The notes beneath the pieces were generated by a model. That model was given only the letters and a program-made list of their open reading frames with translations, had not been told where the DNA came from and ran no database searches. Below are positions 8,007-18,104 of a stretch of 64,000 bases of DNA, one piece after another. The stretch lies in the NCBI RefSeq assembly GCF_001425025.1, contig NZ_LMDE01000014.1:62001-126000 (forward strand), read 5' to 3'. The translations under genes were made by a program, and so were the position numbers. The DNA is from Nocardioides sp. Root122. Its GTDB lineage: Bacteria > Actinomycetota > Actinomycetes > Propionibacteriales > Nocardioidaceae. How positions within the stretch are numbered: position 1 is the stretch's first letter; the number at the start of each line of letters is the position of its first letter.

Positions 8007-8960
8007 ATGACCCAGCCCTCCGAGGGCCCGGCCGCGACCGGGGTGCCGACCTGCTACCGGCACCCCGATCGCGAGACCTGGATCCGCTGCCAGCGCTGCG
8101 AGAAGCCCATCTGCCCGGACTGCATGCGCGACGCGGCCGTGGGGTTCCAGTGCCCCGACTGCGTCAAGCAGGCCAACAAGGGCTCCCGGCAGAACCAGGC
8201 GATGTACGGCGGCGAGCGCAGCGCCGACCCGCGGCTGACGACGTACGTCCTGATCGCGATCAACGCGGTCGTCTGGCTGGCGATCACGGCTACGGGCGGG
8301 GCTCGCTCCAAGCTGTCGGACCTGCTGGCCCTCTCCCCGACGGGCCGGTGCATCTCGGAGTCGATGCCCGGCCAGTACTACCCCGGCCTCCACACCTCCG
8401 CGATCTGCGAGACCGGCACGCGCGGGGACGGGATCTGGCAGGCAGGCGTGGCCGACGGTGCCTGGTGGCAGCTCATCACCAGCGCCTTCACGCACGTCGA
8501 GATCTGGCACGTCGCGATGAACATGTTCGCGTTGTTCCTGTTCGGTCCCGCGCTCGAGCAGATCGTCGGCCGCGCGCGCTTCCTCGCCGTCTACCTCGTC
8601 AGCGCACTGGCCGGGTCGGTGCTCGTGCTGTGGCTCTCCTCCTCCGACGGGAGCACGGTGGGTGCCTCCGGCGCGCTCTTCGGCCTCCTCGGGGCGCTGC
8701 TGGTGACCGCCACCAAGGCGCGGCTCAACTCGCAGTGGCTGGTCCAGAACCTCATGCTGGGCGTGATCGTCACGGTCGTGGGGTGGCAGATGATCTCGTG
8801 GCAGGGCCACCTCGGCGGGTTCCTCGGCGGCGCCGCGGCGGCCGGGGTCATCGGCTACGCGCCGAAGACCCGTCGTACGACGATCCAGTGGGGCGGGCTG
8901 GCCGTGCTCACCGTCGTCCTGGCCGCCCTGGCCCTGGTGCGCATCGCCGCCCTCTCCTGA
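8007..8960 (+). CDS. Rhomboid-family intramembrane serine protease with N-terminal zinc-binding domain
   Basis: A 317-residue protein. Residues 10-60 are a B-box-like zinc-binding segment (CYRH, CQRC, CPDC, CPDC spacing) facing the cytoplasm. The remainder is a rhomboid core of about six or seven TMs, with HVEIWHVAMNMFALFLFG, catalytic Ser in GASGALFG near residue 224, and catalytic His in WQGHLGGFLGG near 268. Rhomboids cleave TM substrates within the membrane. The gene is conserved next to ppiA and crgA in this actinobacterial block. Its substrate is unknown. Confidence 0.92.
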   Translation: MTQPSEGPAATGVPTCYRHPDRETWIRCQRCEKPICPDCMRDAAVGFQCPDCVKQANKGSRQNQAMYGGERSADPRLTTYVLIAINAVVWLAITATGGARSKLSDLLALSPTGRCISESMPGQYYPGLHTSAICETGTRGDGIWQAGVADGAWWQLITSAFTHVEIWHVAMNMFALFLFGPALEQIVGRARFLAVYLVSALAGSVLVLWLSSSDGSTVGASGALFGLLGALLVTATKARLNSQWLVQNLMLGVIVTVVGWQMISWQGHLGGFLGGAAAAGVIGYAPKTRRTTIQWGGLAVLTVVLAALALVRIAALS

Positions 8961-8978
8961 GCCGCACGCCGTCCGCAC

Positions 8979-9031
8979 GCAGCCCCCGTCCGCAGTCGTA
9001 CCGCGAGGTACGACGACCGGGCGGGGGCTGC
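8979..9031 (+). terminator. Long stem-loop after the rhomboid gene
   Basis: The outer arms GCAGCCCCCG (8979-8988) and CGGGGGCTGC (9022-9031) enclose an inner TCGTACC-GCGA-GGTACGA hairpin. It starts 19 bases after the rhomboid stop and is a plausible intrinsic terminator without a U tract. Confidence 0.7.
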
Positions 9032-9058
9032 TGCATTTCCCACAGGTGTGCACACAGC

Positions 9059-9114
9059 TGTGGATAACTACATGCGTGTAATTCCTCCACAGGAGTTCTC
9101 CACAGTGTGGAGAA
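9059..9114. promoter_or_regulatory. Cluster of DnaA-box-like sites
   Basis: In a 377-base stretch without a gene (8961-9337), TGTGGATAA (9059-9067) is a perfect reverse DnaA box (TTATCCACA). TTCTCCACA (9096-9104) and TGTGGAGAA (9106-9114) form an inverted pair around one base, each one mismatch from the box. CCACA-containing relatives also occur at 9040-9055 and 9086-9092. Nearness to gyrA suggests the origin is not far away, but the classical origin normally lies by dnaA/dnaN, outside this window. Confidence 0.5.
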
Positions 9115-9128
9115 CTGCCCGGTCGCTG

Positions 9129-9158
9129 CAGCGATCCCCGGCTGACCGGGGATCGCTG
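9129..9158. other. Perfect 13-bp hairpin
   Basis: CAGCGATCCCCGG (9129-9141) and CCGGGGATCGCTG (9146-9158) enclose loop CTGA. It stands in the gap between the convergent rhomboid and crgA genes and could be a terminator or a protein site. The next ~80 bases hold three imperfect copies of CCTGACAAG / CCTGACGAG and no ORF. Confidence 0.55.
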
Positions 9159-9236
9159 AACATGTCGGCCCGTGCACGGCCTGACAAGCTCAGCGAAGGC
9201 CTGACAAGACGGCCTGACGAGCGGCCCCGAAATCGA

Positions 9237-9296
9237 CTCGAGCGGTGAGAGAGACGCCTTCCCTTCCCCAGGAAGGCGCCTCACTCACCGCTCGAG
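9237..9296. terminator. Nested inverted repeat before crgA 3' end
   Basis: CTCGAGCGGTGAG (9237-9249) pairs with CTCACCGCTCGAG (9284-9296). Inside it, CGCCTTCC (9255-9262) pairs with GGAAGGCG (9271-9278). The structure lies about 40 bases downstream of the minus-strand crgA stop and probably terminates it. Confidence 0.6.
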
Positions 9297-9337
9297 GCGA
9301 CGAATGACGTGACCGGTGCGACCGGTCGAGGGAGAAC

Positions 9338-9790
9338 CTACTCCCACTTGGTCGCGAAGCTGAACCCGACTGCCATGAAGGCGATGCCGACGACGAGGTT
9401 CCACTGGCCGAGGTCGTTGAAGATCCACAGCTTGGAGAGGTCGTCGGAGAAGACGTAGAAGGTGCAGATCCAGAGCAGACCGATGAGGAAGCAGCCCAGC
9501 ATGCCCACCACCACGCCGCGGCCGCGGCCGAGCGGGGTCGAGGGGTGCGCCGAGACCATCAGGCCGAGCATGAGGGCGCCGAAGCCGATGGCGTAGTTCC
9601 AGTCGCCGAGGTCGGCGACGGCCTTCGGCTTGCCCGCGACGGGCGGGAAGGCGAGCGGGTTGCCGCGCGGGCCGACGTAGTAGTAGGCCAGCCAGGCGAT
9701 GCCCGCGACGACGAGCAGCAGGGCGATCACGAACCTGACGGAGAAGAGCTTGTCCTTCTCCGCGGGGATGACCGTCTGGGACTTCGACAC
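9338..9790 (-). CDS. crgA: CrgA-family cell-division protein with duplicated CrgA unit
   Basis: A 150-residue membrane protein from GTG (9790-9788) with an AGGAG site upstream. CrgA is normally about 90 residues with two TMs and a conserved LGxWNxxIGF block before the second TM. Here that unit appears twice: residues ~20-75 (TM, YYVGPRG, LGDWNYAIGFGALMLG) and ~88-150 (TM, FYVFSDD, LGQWNLVVGIAFMAVGF, ending FATKWE). This gives four TMs. In mycobacteria and Streptomyces CrgA coordinates septum formation with FtsZ, FtsQ, FtsI and PbpA. The location next to DUF881 and the pkn operon matches the Rv0011c context. Confidence 0.85.
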   Translation of the reverse strand: MSKSQTVIPAEKDKLFSVRFVIALLLVVAGIAWLAYYYVGPRGNPLAFPPVAGKPKAVADLGDWNYAIGFGALMLGLMVSAHPSTPLGRGRGVVVGMLGCFLIGLLWICTFYVFSDDLSKLWIFNDLGQWNLVVGIAFMAVGFSFATKWE

Positions 9791-9867
9791 TGCTGCTCCT
9801 GGGGCTCGGCTGGGTTCGTCGGCGTGCGGTCACGCTCGTCGGGGACGCTCGGCGCCCGCCGGGGGGT

Positions 9868-9873
9868 TAGCGT
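9868..9873 (+). promoter_or_regulatory. TAGCGT -10 box, leaderless promoter of the DUF881 gene
   Basis: TAGCGT ends 7 nt before ATG 9881 with no ribosome binding site. It is divergent from crgA. Confidence 0.55.
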
Positions 9874-9880
9874 AGTCGCC

Positions 9881-10639
9881 ATGTCGTCGCCGCCCCACTC
9901 GTCCCCCGGGCGTCGCCGTGTCTGGCGGGTGGCCACGCCGGTGGTCGTGCTGCTCAGCGGCGCACTGTTCGCGGTGAGTGCCGAGCAGAGCGACGGCATC
10001 GACCTGCGCGGCGGGCGGCTCACCGACCTCGCCTCGGTGGTGCGGGCCGAGCGCGACGAGGCCGGCGACCTGACCGCCGAGGCGGCCGATCTCAACGCAC
10101 AGGTGGAGGCGCTCAGCGCCGAGCTCGGGGACCGGTCCGTGACGCGGGTCCAGGACGAGATCGCGACGCTCGTCGACCCGGCCGGGCTCACCGAGAAGTC
10201 CGGTCCCGCCGTGCAGGTCACCCTGGACGACGCCCCCGAGGAGTCGCGCCTGGCCTACGACGGCAATCCCAACGACCTCGTCGTGCACCAGCAGGACATC
10301 CAGGCCGTCGCCAACGCCATGTGGAATGCCGGTGCGGTCGCGGTGACGATCCAGGGGCAGCGGCTGATCTCCACGACGGGCATCAAGTGCGAGGGCAACC
10401 AGGTGACCCTCCACGGGCTGCCCTACTCGCCGCCGTACGTCATCGTGGGCATCGGCGACCCGGCCGCGATGGAGGCCGAGCTGACGACCGACCCGATCCT
10501 CGCGATCTACCGCGACTACACCTACATCCCCGGTGGCAGCGTCTCGTGGGACATGACCGCGCTCGACTCGGCCGTCGCGCCGGCGTACACCGGACTGCTC
10601 GACCTCACCTACGCCACGCCGATGTCGGACGCGGGCTGA
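9881..10639 (+). CDS. DUF881 family membrane-anchored protein
   Basis: A 252-residue protein. A basic N-terminus and one TM (about residues 14-33) are followed by an extracytoplasmic coiled coil (DEAGDLTAEAADLNAQVEAL) and then the DUF881 domain with LVVHQQDIQAVANAMWNAGA and GIKCEGN. This domain order resembles division-site proteins of Gram-positives, and the family lies next to crgA (Rv0012 position). The function is not established; a role in envelope or division is inferred from position. The stop codon falls inside a copy of the palindromic repeat (10634-10677). Confidence 0.88.
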   Translation: MSSPPHSSPGRRRVWRVATPVVVLLSGALFAVSAEQSDGIDLRGGRLTDLASVVRAERDEAGDLTAEAADLNAQVEALSAELGDRSVTRVQDEIATLVDPAGLTEKSGPAVQVTLDDAPEESRLAYDGNPNDLVVHQQDIQAVANAMWNAGAVAVTIQGQRLISTTGIKCEGNQVTLHGLPYSPPYVIVGIGDPAAMEAELTTDPILAIYRDYTYIPGGSVSWDMTALDSAVAPAYTGLLDLTYATPMSDAG

Positions 10640-10677
10640 GGGGTCTCGTGACGGGCGCGGGGCGCCCTCCTCGACCA
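10634..10677 (-). repeat. TGGTCGAGGA palindromic repeat, intergenic copy overlapping a stop codon
   Basis: The minus strand reads TGGTCGAGGAGGGCGC, loop, GCGCCCGTCACGAGACCCC then TCAGCC. It is nearly identical to the copy inside recQ (58801-58844). The DUF881 stop codon (10637-10639) lies within it. Confidence 0.8.
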
Positions 10678-10699
10678 CCGGGTGTCGGTGGTCGTCGGG

Positions 10700-12489
10700 T
10701 CAGCCCGTGGGCGGCGGGGTGGTCGGGCTCTCCGTCGGCGGCGTCGGGGTCTCGGTGGGCGTCTCGGTCGGGAGGGTGGGCGTCTCGGTGGGGGTCTCCG
10801 TGGGTGTCACCGGCTCCTCGTAGGCAGAGACGAAGATGAGCACGGTCGAGCCCTGGTCGGCTGTGCCGCGCAGGGGGACCTGGTCGACGACCGTGCCCTT
10901 GGGCTCGGTGGAGGTCGCGTCGATGCGCACGTCGGGGACGAAGCCCGCCTCGCGGATCGTGCGCTCGGCCTCGCCCTGCTTCATGCCGCGGACGTTGGGG
11001 ACCTTCTCGGGGCCGTCGGAGTAGAACACCGTCACGGTGGCGCCCTCGGCCACGGACGTGCCGGCGGCCGGGTCGGTGCGCAGGACCTGGAAGCGGTCCT
11101 CGTCGGAGTCCTCCTCCTGGAACTTCACCGCGAAGCCGGCGTCGGCGAGCGTCTGGCGGGCCTCCTTGCGCAGGCTGCCCACGACGTAGGGCACCTCGAC
11201 CTCGGGCTTGCCGAGGGAGAGGACGAAGCTGATCGAGTCGCCCGGGTCCTTGTAGGTGTCGCGGGCGGGGTCCTGGCTGATCACCAGATCGACCGCGACG
11301 GTGTCGGAGGGCTCACGGTCCACGCGGCCGACGCTGAAGCCGGCGTCGACGATCTTGACCCGGGCCTCGTCCTCGGTCAGCCCGACGAGGTTGGGCACGG
11401 CCTCGCGCTGGGGGGCGTCGTCGAAGAGCAGGTCGTTCATCAGGTACGCGCCGGCGACCAGGAGCCCGACGAGCAGCAGCCCGGCCAGCACCCACCAGCC
11501 CGTACGGCTCCGCGAGGGCTCGTCGCGTCGCGGCGGCGGCGCGCCGGCAGCGAGCGTGGTGGTCGACTCGCCCGGCGGGACCGGGGGGACGTACTGCGTC
11601 TCGGCCGGGGGCGGCACCACGGCGGGGGCCTGGATGGGGTGGCCGGCGAGGTAGCGCTCGATGTCGGCCTTCATGGCCGCGGCGCTCTGGTAGCGGTCCT
11701 CGACGCGCTTGGCGAGCGACTTCATCACGATCGCGTCGATCTCGGGGTCGAGCTGGTCGTCGTGGTCGGACGGCGGCGAGGCCGGCTCGCGGACGTGCTG
11801 GTAGGCGACCGCCACCGGGCTGTCGCCGATGAAGGGCGGGCGGCCGGTGAGCAGCTCGTAGAGCAGGCAGCCGGTCGAGTAGACGTCGGAGCGCGAGTCC
11901 ACGGTCTCGCCACGGGCCTGCTCGGGGGAGAGGTACTGCGCGGTGCCGACGACGGCCGCGGTCTGGGTCATCGTCGAGGACGCGTCGGAGATCGCCCGCG
12001 CGATGCCGAAGTCCATCACCTTCACGTCGCCGGAGGGCGTGAGCATCACGTTGCCCGGCTTGATGTCGCGGTGGATGATCCCCGCGCGGTGGCTGTAGTC
12101 GAGGGCGGAGAGGACGCCCGCGGTGATCTCGAGGGCCCGCTCGGGCAGGATCTTGCGGCCCTCGCGGAGGATGTCGCGCAGCGTGCGACCCTCGACGCAC
12201 TCCATGACGATGTAGGGCTGGGCCACGCCCGAGCCGTCGGTGGCCATCTCCTCGCCGGTGTCGTACGTCGACACGATCGCGGGGTGGTTGAGCGAGGCCG
12301 AGGACTGCGCCTCGCGCCGGAACCGCGCCTGGAAGGTCGCGTCGCTGGCCAGGTCGGTGCGCAGCCGCTTGACCGCGACGGTGCGTCCCAGTCGCAGGTC
12401 GCGTCCCTTGCGGACCTCGGCCATGCCGCCTCGCCCGAGGAGCTCCGCGAGCTCGTAGCGGCCGCCGATCAGTGTCGGCTCGGACTGGC

Positions 12490-12493
<4 letters not shown>
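10700..12493 (-). CDS. pknB: Ser/Thr protein kinase PknB with three PASTA domains
   Basis: A 597-residue transmembrane kinase. The N-lobe has GRGGMAEV (P-loop) and VKRL (Lys42). The catalytic loop is HRDIKPGN (Asp143) and DFG is at 161-163, followed by an activation loop with TMTQTAAVVGTAQYLSPEQA that contains the usual phospho-Thr sites. A Pro-rich linker, one TM (near residue 350) and three PASTA repeats follow (each with a VPxVxG-type start: AVPNLVG, EVPYVVG, KVPNVRG). It ends in a TPTETP-rich tail. PASTA domains bind muropeptides or lipid II, so the kinase senses wall status. Mycobacterial PknB has four PASTA units. Overlaps pknA by 4 bases (ATGA). Confidence 0.97.
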
Positions 12494-13982
<1,489 letters not shown>

Positions 13983-13986
<4 letters not shown>

Positions 13987-15443
13987 GGGGCGATCACCGC
14001 CTCCATGATCGCCTTGGCGATCGGGCCGCCGAGCAGGCCGCCGGCGATCTCCTCGCGAGCGGTGTCGCTGGACTGCACCAGGACGGCGACCGCGACCTTG
14101 GGGTCGTCCGCCGGGGCGAAGGAGACGAACCAGGCGTAGGGCGGCCGGTCGGCGGTCGACTGCGCGGTGCCGGTCTTGCCCGCCACCTCCACGCCGGGGA
14201 TCTGGGCCGGGGTCGCGGTGCCGGTGTCGACGGTCGCGACGAGCATCTTGGTGAGCTCCTCGGCCGTGGTGCTCGAGATCGCCTTGCTGATGCTCTGCGG
14301 GTCGGTCTTGTCGAGGACGGACAGGTTGGGTGCGCGGACCTCGTCGACGACGTAGGGGCGCATCACGTCGCCGTCGTTGGCGATCGCCGCGGCGACCATC
14401 GCCATCTGCAGCGGCGTGGCGGTGACGCTGGCCTGGCCGATGCCCGACATCGCGGTCTGCGGGGCGTCCATGTCGCGCGGGTAGAGCGACGTCGCCTGGC
14501 CGCCGAGGTCCTCCAGCGACGTGGCGTTGAAGCCGAACTTCTCCGCCTGCTCGGCCATCGCGTCGTTGCCGAGCTCGTTGGCGAGCGACAGGAACGTGAC
14601 GTTGCAGGAGACCTGCATCGCCTGGGTCATGGTGATCCGGCGACCGCCGCAGTTGCCGCCGTCGTGGTTGCGGATGGTGGTCGAGGACTGCGGGAGCTTG
14701 AAGCCGAAGCCGCCGGGGACCATCGAGTCGGCGTCGTAGTTGCCCGACTCGATCGCGGCCGCCGCGGTGACCAGCTTGAAGGTCGACCCGGGCGGCAGGG
14801 TCGTGCCGATGGCGCGGTTGATGAGCGGCTGCGACTCGTCGGCGTTGAGCTTCTTGCTGAGGTCGGCGACGGCACCGAAGTCGTGGGAGGCGAGGTTGTT
14901 GGGGTCGAAGGTCGGCGTCGAGGCCATCGCCAGCACGCGGCCCGTGGACGGCTCGAGGGCGACCACCGCGCCCTGGGCGTCGCCCGGAAGGTTCTCCAGG
15001 CCCTCCCAGGCGGCGTCCTGCGCGGCGGCGTTGACGGTGAGCTGGACGTTGCCGCCCTTGGGGTCGGTGTTGCTGAGCAGGTCGACGAGCCGCGTGACGA
15101 ACAGGCGCGAGTCGTCGCCGGCGAGCACGCTGTTCTGCGAGCGCTCGACGCCGGTCTGGCTGAAGAAGGCGAAGTAGCCGGTGATCGGGGCGTACTTGAA
15201 GGGCTGGGAGTAGGTGCGCTGGAACTTGTACTGGTCGTCGGACGGCACGCTGCGCGCGATCGCCTCCTTGCCGACCAGGATGGCGCCGCGCTCGCGGGAG
15301 TAGGCGGCCGTGATGACCCGGCGGTTGCGCGGGTCCTGCGACAGGTCGCCGGAGCGGACGTACATCAGGTAGGTCGCGTTGACCAGCAGCGCGAGGAACA
15401 GCAGCAGGCAGAAGACCGAGACGACGCGGATGGGCTTGTTCAC
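13983..15443 (-). CDS. pbpA: Class B penicillin-binding protein PbpA (transpeptidase)
   Basis: A 486-residue membrane-anchored transpeptidase from GTG (15443-15441). A signal-anchor TM (residues 8-28) is followed by the N-terminal domain and a penicillin-binding domain with STFK (Ser220, Lys223), SCN (279-281) and KTGTA (near 424). It cross-links peptidoglycan together with the SEDS glycosyltransferase RodA encoded just upstream. It overlaps rodA by 4 bases and pknA by 4 bases, so the operon is translationally coupled. Mycobacterial PbpA is controlled by PknB phosphorylation; the same control is likely here but is inferred. Confidence 0.96.
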
Positions 15444-16846
15444 CGCAGCTTCACCACCTGGGTGCTCTCGCTGTCGGCGGCCGACTCGTCGACCGGGTCG
15501 AGGCGGGGCGCGGGACGGCGGGCCTGGTCGGAGATGCGGAGGAGCAGCGCGATGACGACCCAGTTGGCCACCAGCGACGAGCCGCCGTAGGACAGGAACG
15601 GCGTGGTGAGGCCGGTGAGCGGGATCAAGCCTGTCACGCCACCGATGACGACGAAGACCTGGAGCGCGAAGATCGCCCCGAGGCCGACCGCCATGAGCTT
15701 GCCGAACCCGTCGCGCGAGATGAGGGCGATGCGCAGCGCGCGCTCCACGATCAGGCCGTAGCAGAGGACGATCGCCATGACCGCGGCCAGGCCGAGCTCC
15801 TCGCCGACGGTGGAGAGGATGAAGTCGGAGTAGGCGAACGGCACCCGCTCGGGGAAGCCGTTGCCGAAGCCGCGGCCGATCAGCCCGCCCCAGCCCATGC
15901 CGAACAGCGCCTCGACGAGCTGGCCGCTTCCGGGCGAGGCGTCGTAGTAGTCCATCGGGTGCAGCCAGAAGTTGAAGCGGTTCTGCACGTTGCCGACGAA
16001 GGAGTACGCCGCGAGCGCCCCGGCGGCGAACAGCAGCCCACCGACGACGAGCCAGCCCGGCCGCTCGGTGGCGACGTAGAGCATCACGAGGAACAGGCCG
16101 AAGAAGAGCAACGAGGAGCCCAGGTCGTTCTGCTTGACCAGGATCAGCATCGAGACCCCGAACATCGCCAGGATCGGGCCGAGGTCGCGACCACGCGGCA
16201 GGTCGACGAAGACCACCCGGCGTCCGGCCAGGGCGAGGGCGTCGCGGTGCAGGACGAGGTAGCCGGAGAAGGCGATGACCAGCAGCACCTTGGCGACCTC
16301 GCCGGGCTGGAAGGAGAAGCCGGCGACCCGGATCCAGATGTTGGCGCCGTTGATCGGCACGCCGATGCCCGGGAGGAACGGCAGCACCAGCAGGACGATG
16401 CCGGCCAGGCCGGACGTGTAGGTCAGGCGCTGCAGCGAGCGGTGGTCGCGCAGGAAGACCAGCGTGGCGACGAACAGGACCACGCCCAGCGTCATCCAGG
16501 TGAGCTGCTGGCGGGCGAAGGTGTGCTGGTCGAGGCCGTTGGCCTCGTAGGTGAGGTCGAGCCTGCGGAGCACCGCCAGGCCGAGCCCGTTGAGCGCCGC
16601 CACGAGCGGCAGCAGCACCGGGTCGGCGTAGGGCGCGACGAGGCGGACCGTGACGTGGGCCGCCACGATCAGGGCGGTCAGCCAGCCGCCGTAGCCGACC
16701 AGGTCGGCCGGCACCTCGCCCTCGACGCCCAGCCCGACGGCGGCGTAGGCGCCGATCCCGACCGCGAGCGCGAGGAGGAGGAGGAACAGCTCCGCGCCCC
16801 GGCGCCGCCGGTGCACGAAGCCCATGAGGGTCCCGGTCTGACTCAT
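15440..16846 (-). CDS. rodA: SEDS-family glycosyltransferase RodA/FtsW
   Basis: A 468-residue protein with about ten to twelve TMs. SEDS signatures are present: FSFQPGEVAKVLLVIAFSGY near residue 178, KQNDLGSSLLFFGLFLVMLY, a loop with YSDFILSTVGEELG, and PLTGLTTPFLSYGGSSLVANW near the C-terminus. It polymerises lipid II into glycan strands with the class B PBP encoded next. The start ATG (16846-16844) lies 4 bases after the pstP stop. The cytoplasmic C-tail is acidic. Confidence 0.95.
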   Translation of the reverse strand: MSQTGTLMGFVHRRRRGAELFLLLLALAVGIGAYAAVGLGVEGEVPADLVGYGGWLTALIVAAHVTVRLVAPYADPVLLPLVAALNGLGLAVLRRLDLTYEANGLDQHTFARQQLTWMTLGVVLFVATLVFLRDHRSLQRLTYTSGLAGIVLLVLPFLPGIGVPINGANIWIRVAGFSFQPGEVAKVLLVIAFSGYLVLHRDALALAGRRVVFVDLPRGRDLGPILAMFGVSMLILVKQNDLGSSLLFFGLFLVMLYVATERPGWLVVGGLLFAAGALAAYSFVGNVQNRFNFWLHPMDYYDASPGSGQLVEALFGMGWGGLIGRGFGNGFPERVPFAYSDFILSTVGEELGLAAVMAIVLCYGLIVERALRIALISRDGFGKLMAVGLGAIFALQVFVVIGGVTGLIPLTGLTTPFLSYGGSSLVANWVVIALLLRISDQARRPAPRLDPVDESAADSESTQVVKLR

Positions 16847-16850
16847 CGCG

Positions 16851-18104
16851 TCACCCTGCGTCGACGTCCTGGCGCGCGGCGTAGTTGTCCACGGTGAGCC
16901 GGGCCTCGTCGAGGTCGTCGGCCTCGATGCCCTCGCGGACCGTCTCGGCCTCGATGTCGCTGAGCCGGTCGAGGTCGACGTCGGTGACCTCGTAGACGTG
17001 GGAGAGGGACACGCCGGGGAGGTCGGCGTTGAGGCCGCGGAAGATCGCGACCTTGCCGTCCTGCTCGCCGACGTAGAACTGCTGCTGGCTCCACGACCAC
17101 CCGGCGGCGAGCACGATCCACGCCAGGCCGGCCAGGACGGCGATCACCAGCAGTCGGCGCAACCAGCGGTGGCGGCCGGGGTCGCGGGGGGCGTAGCGGG
17201 CGGCCTCGGCATCGATCGGGTCGCCGGGGAACGCGCCCTCGGGCACGTCGCCGGGGACCGGCGGGATCTCACCGGTGTCGCCCGAGCGGTGGCCGCGGAA
17301 CAGGCCACCGACGGCACCGGCGAGCGGCATCCGTCGGGGCAGGTCTGCCGCGGCACCGACCAGCAGCGGGGCGAGGTCCTCGGGCGGCGCCTCCTCGGCG
17401 ACGTCGGCGACCAGGCAGGTGACGTTGTCGGTGCTGCCGGCCTCGAGGCTGGCGCGGACCATCTCGACGGCCGCGAAGTCGGGGGTGCCGGTGGAGAGGA
17501 TGTCGGCCATCCGCTCCGGGGTGAGCGTGCCGCACGCGCCGTCGCTGCAGAGGAAGATCCGGTCGCCCACCTCGGCAGGGACCTCGAAGAGGTCGGGCTC
17601 CTCGTGGCGGATGCCGTCGAGCGCCTTGAGGATGAGGTTGCGGTGCGGATGGCTCCGCGACTGCTCCTCGGTGATGCGCCCCTCGTCGATGAGCGACTGG
17701 ACGAACGTGTGGTCGTGGGTGAGCTGGCGCAGCTCGCCGCGCCGGTAGAGGTAGGCGCGGCTGTCCCCGATGTGGCCGAGGCCGAAGCGGGTGCCGTCGA
17801 AGAGCGCGACGGTCGCCGTGGTGGACGTGCCGTTGAGGCCGGGGTCCTCCTCGACGAGCTCGGCGATGCGGTCGTCGGCACGGTGGATGGCGCCGGCGAC
17901 CTGGCCGAGGATGTCCTCGTCGGGCTCCTGGTCGAGCTTGCGCAGCGCCTGCACCGCCGTGCTGGACGCCAGGTCACCGCGTACGGCACCACCGACGCCG
18001 TCGCACACGGTCAGCAGCCACGGACCGGCGTAGCCGCTGTCCTGGTTCTCGCGGCGCACGCGCCCGACGTCGGAGATCGCGGAGTAGTGGAGGTAGAGGC
18101 TCAC
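16851..18104 (-). CDS. pstP: PP2C-type Ser/Thr phosphatase PstP
   Basis: A 417-residue protein from GTG (18104-18102), overlapping the fhaB stop by 4 bases. The N-terminal PP2C domain (residues ~1-235) has the metal-binding Asp blocks RRENQDSGY, VCDGVGG, LCSDGACG and AGSTDNVTCLV. A ~70-residue linker, one TM (RRLLVIAVLAGLAWIVLAAGW) and an extracellular tail follow. PstP dephosphorylates PknA, PknB and their substrates and so opposes the kinases of the operon. The longer open frame upstream of 18104 encodes no PP2C sequence, which decides the start. Confidence 0.95.
   Translation of the reverse strand: MSLYLHYSAISDVGRVRRENQDSGYAGPWLLTVCDGVGGAVRGDLASSTAVQALRKLDQEPDEDILGQVAGAIHRADDRIAELVEEDPGLNGTSTTATVALFDGTRFGLGHIGDSRAYLYRRGELRQLTHDHTFVQSLIDEGRITEEQSRSHPHRNLILKALDGIRHEEPDLFEVPAEVGDRIFLCSDGACGTLTPERMADILSTGTPDFAAVEMVRASLEAGSTDNVTCLVADVAEEAPPEDLAPLLVGAAADLPRRMPLAGAVGGLFRGHRSGDTGEIPPVPGDVPEGAFPGDPIDAEAARYAPRDPGRHRWLRRLLVIAVLAGLAWIVLAAGWSWSQQQFYVGEQDGKVAIFRGLNADLPGVSLSHVYEVTDVDLDRLSDIEAETVREGIEADDLDEARLTVDNYAARQDVDAG

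Noticed and set aside
8961..9337. The chromosomal origin itself
   Set aside because: Only one perfect DnaA box and no dnaA, dnaN or AT-rich unwinding region; kept as a DnaA-box cluster.
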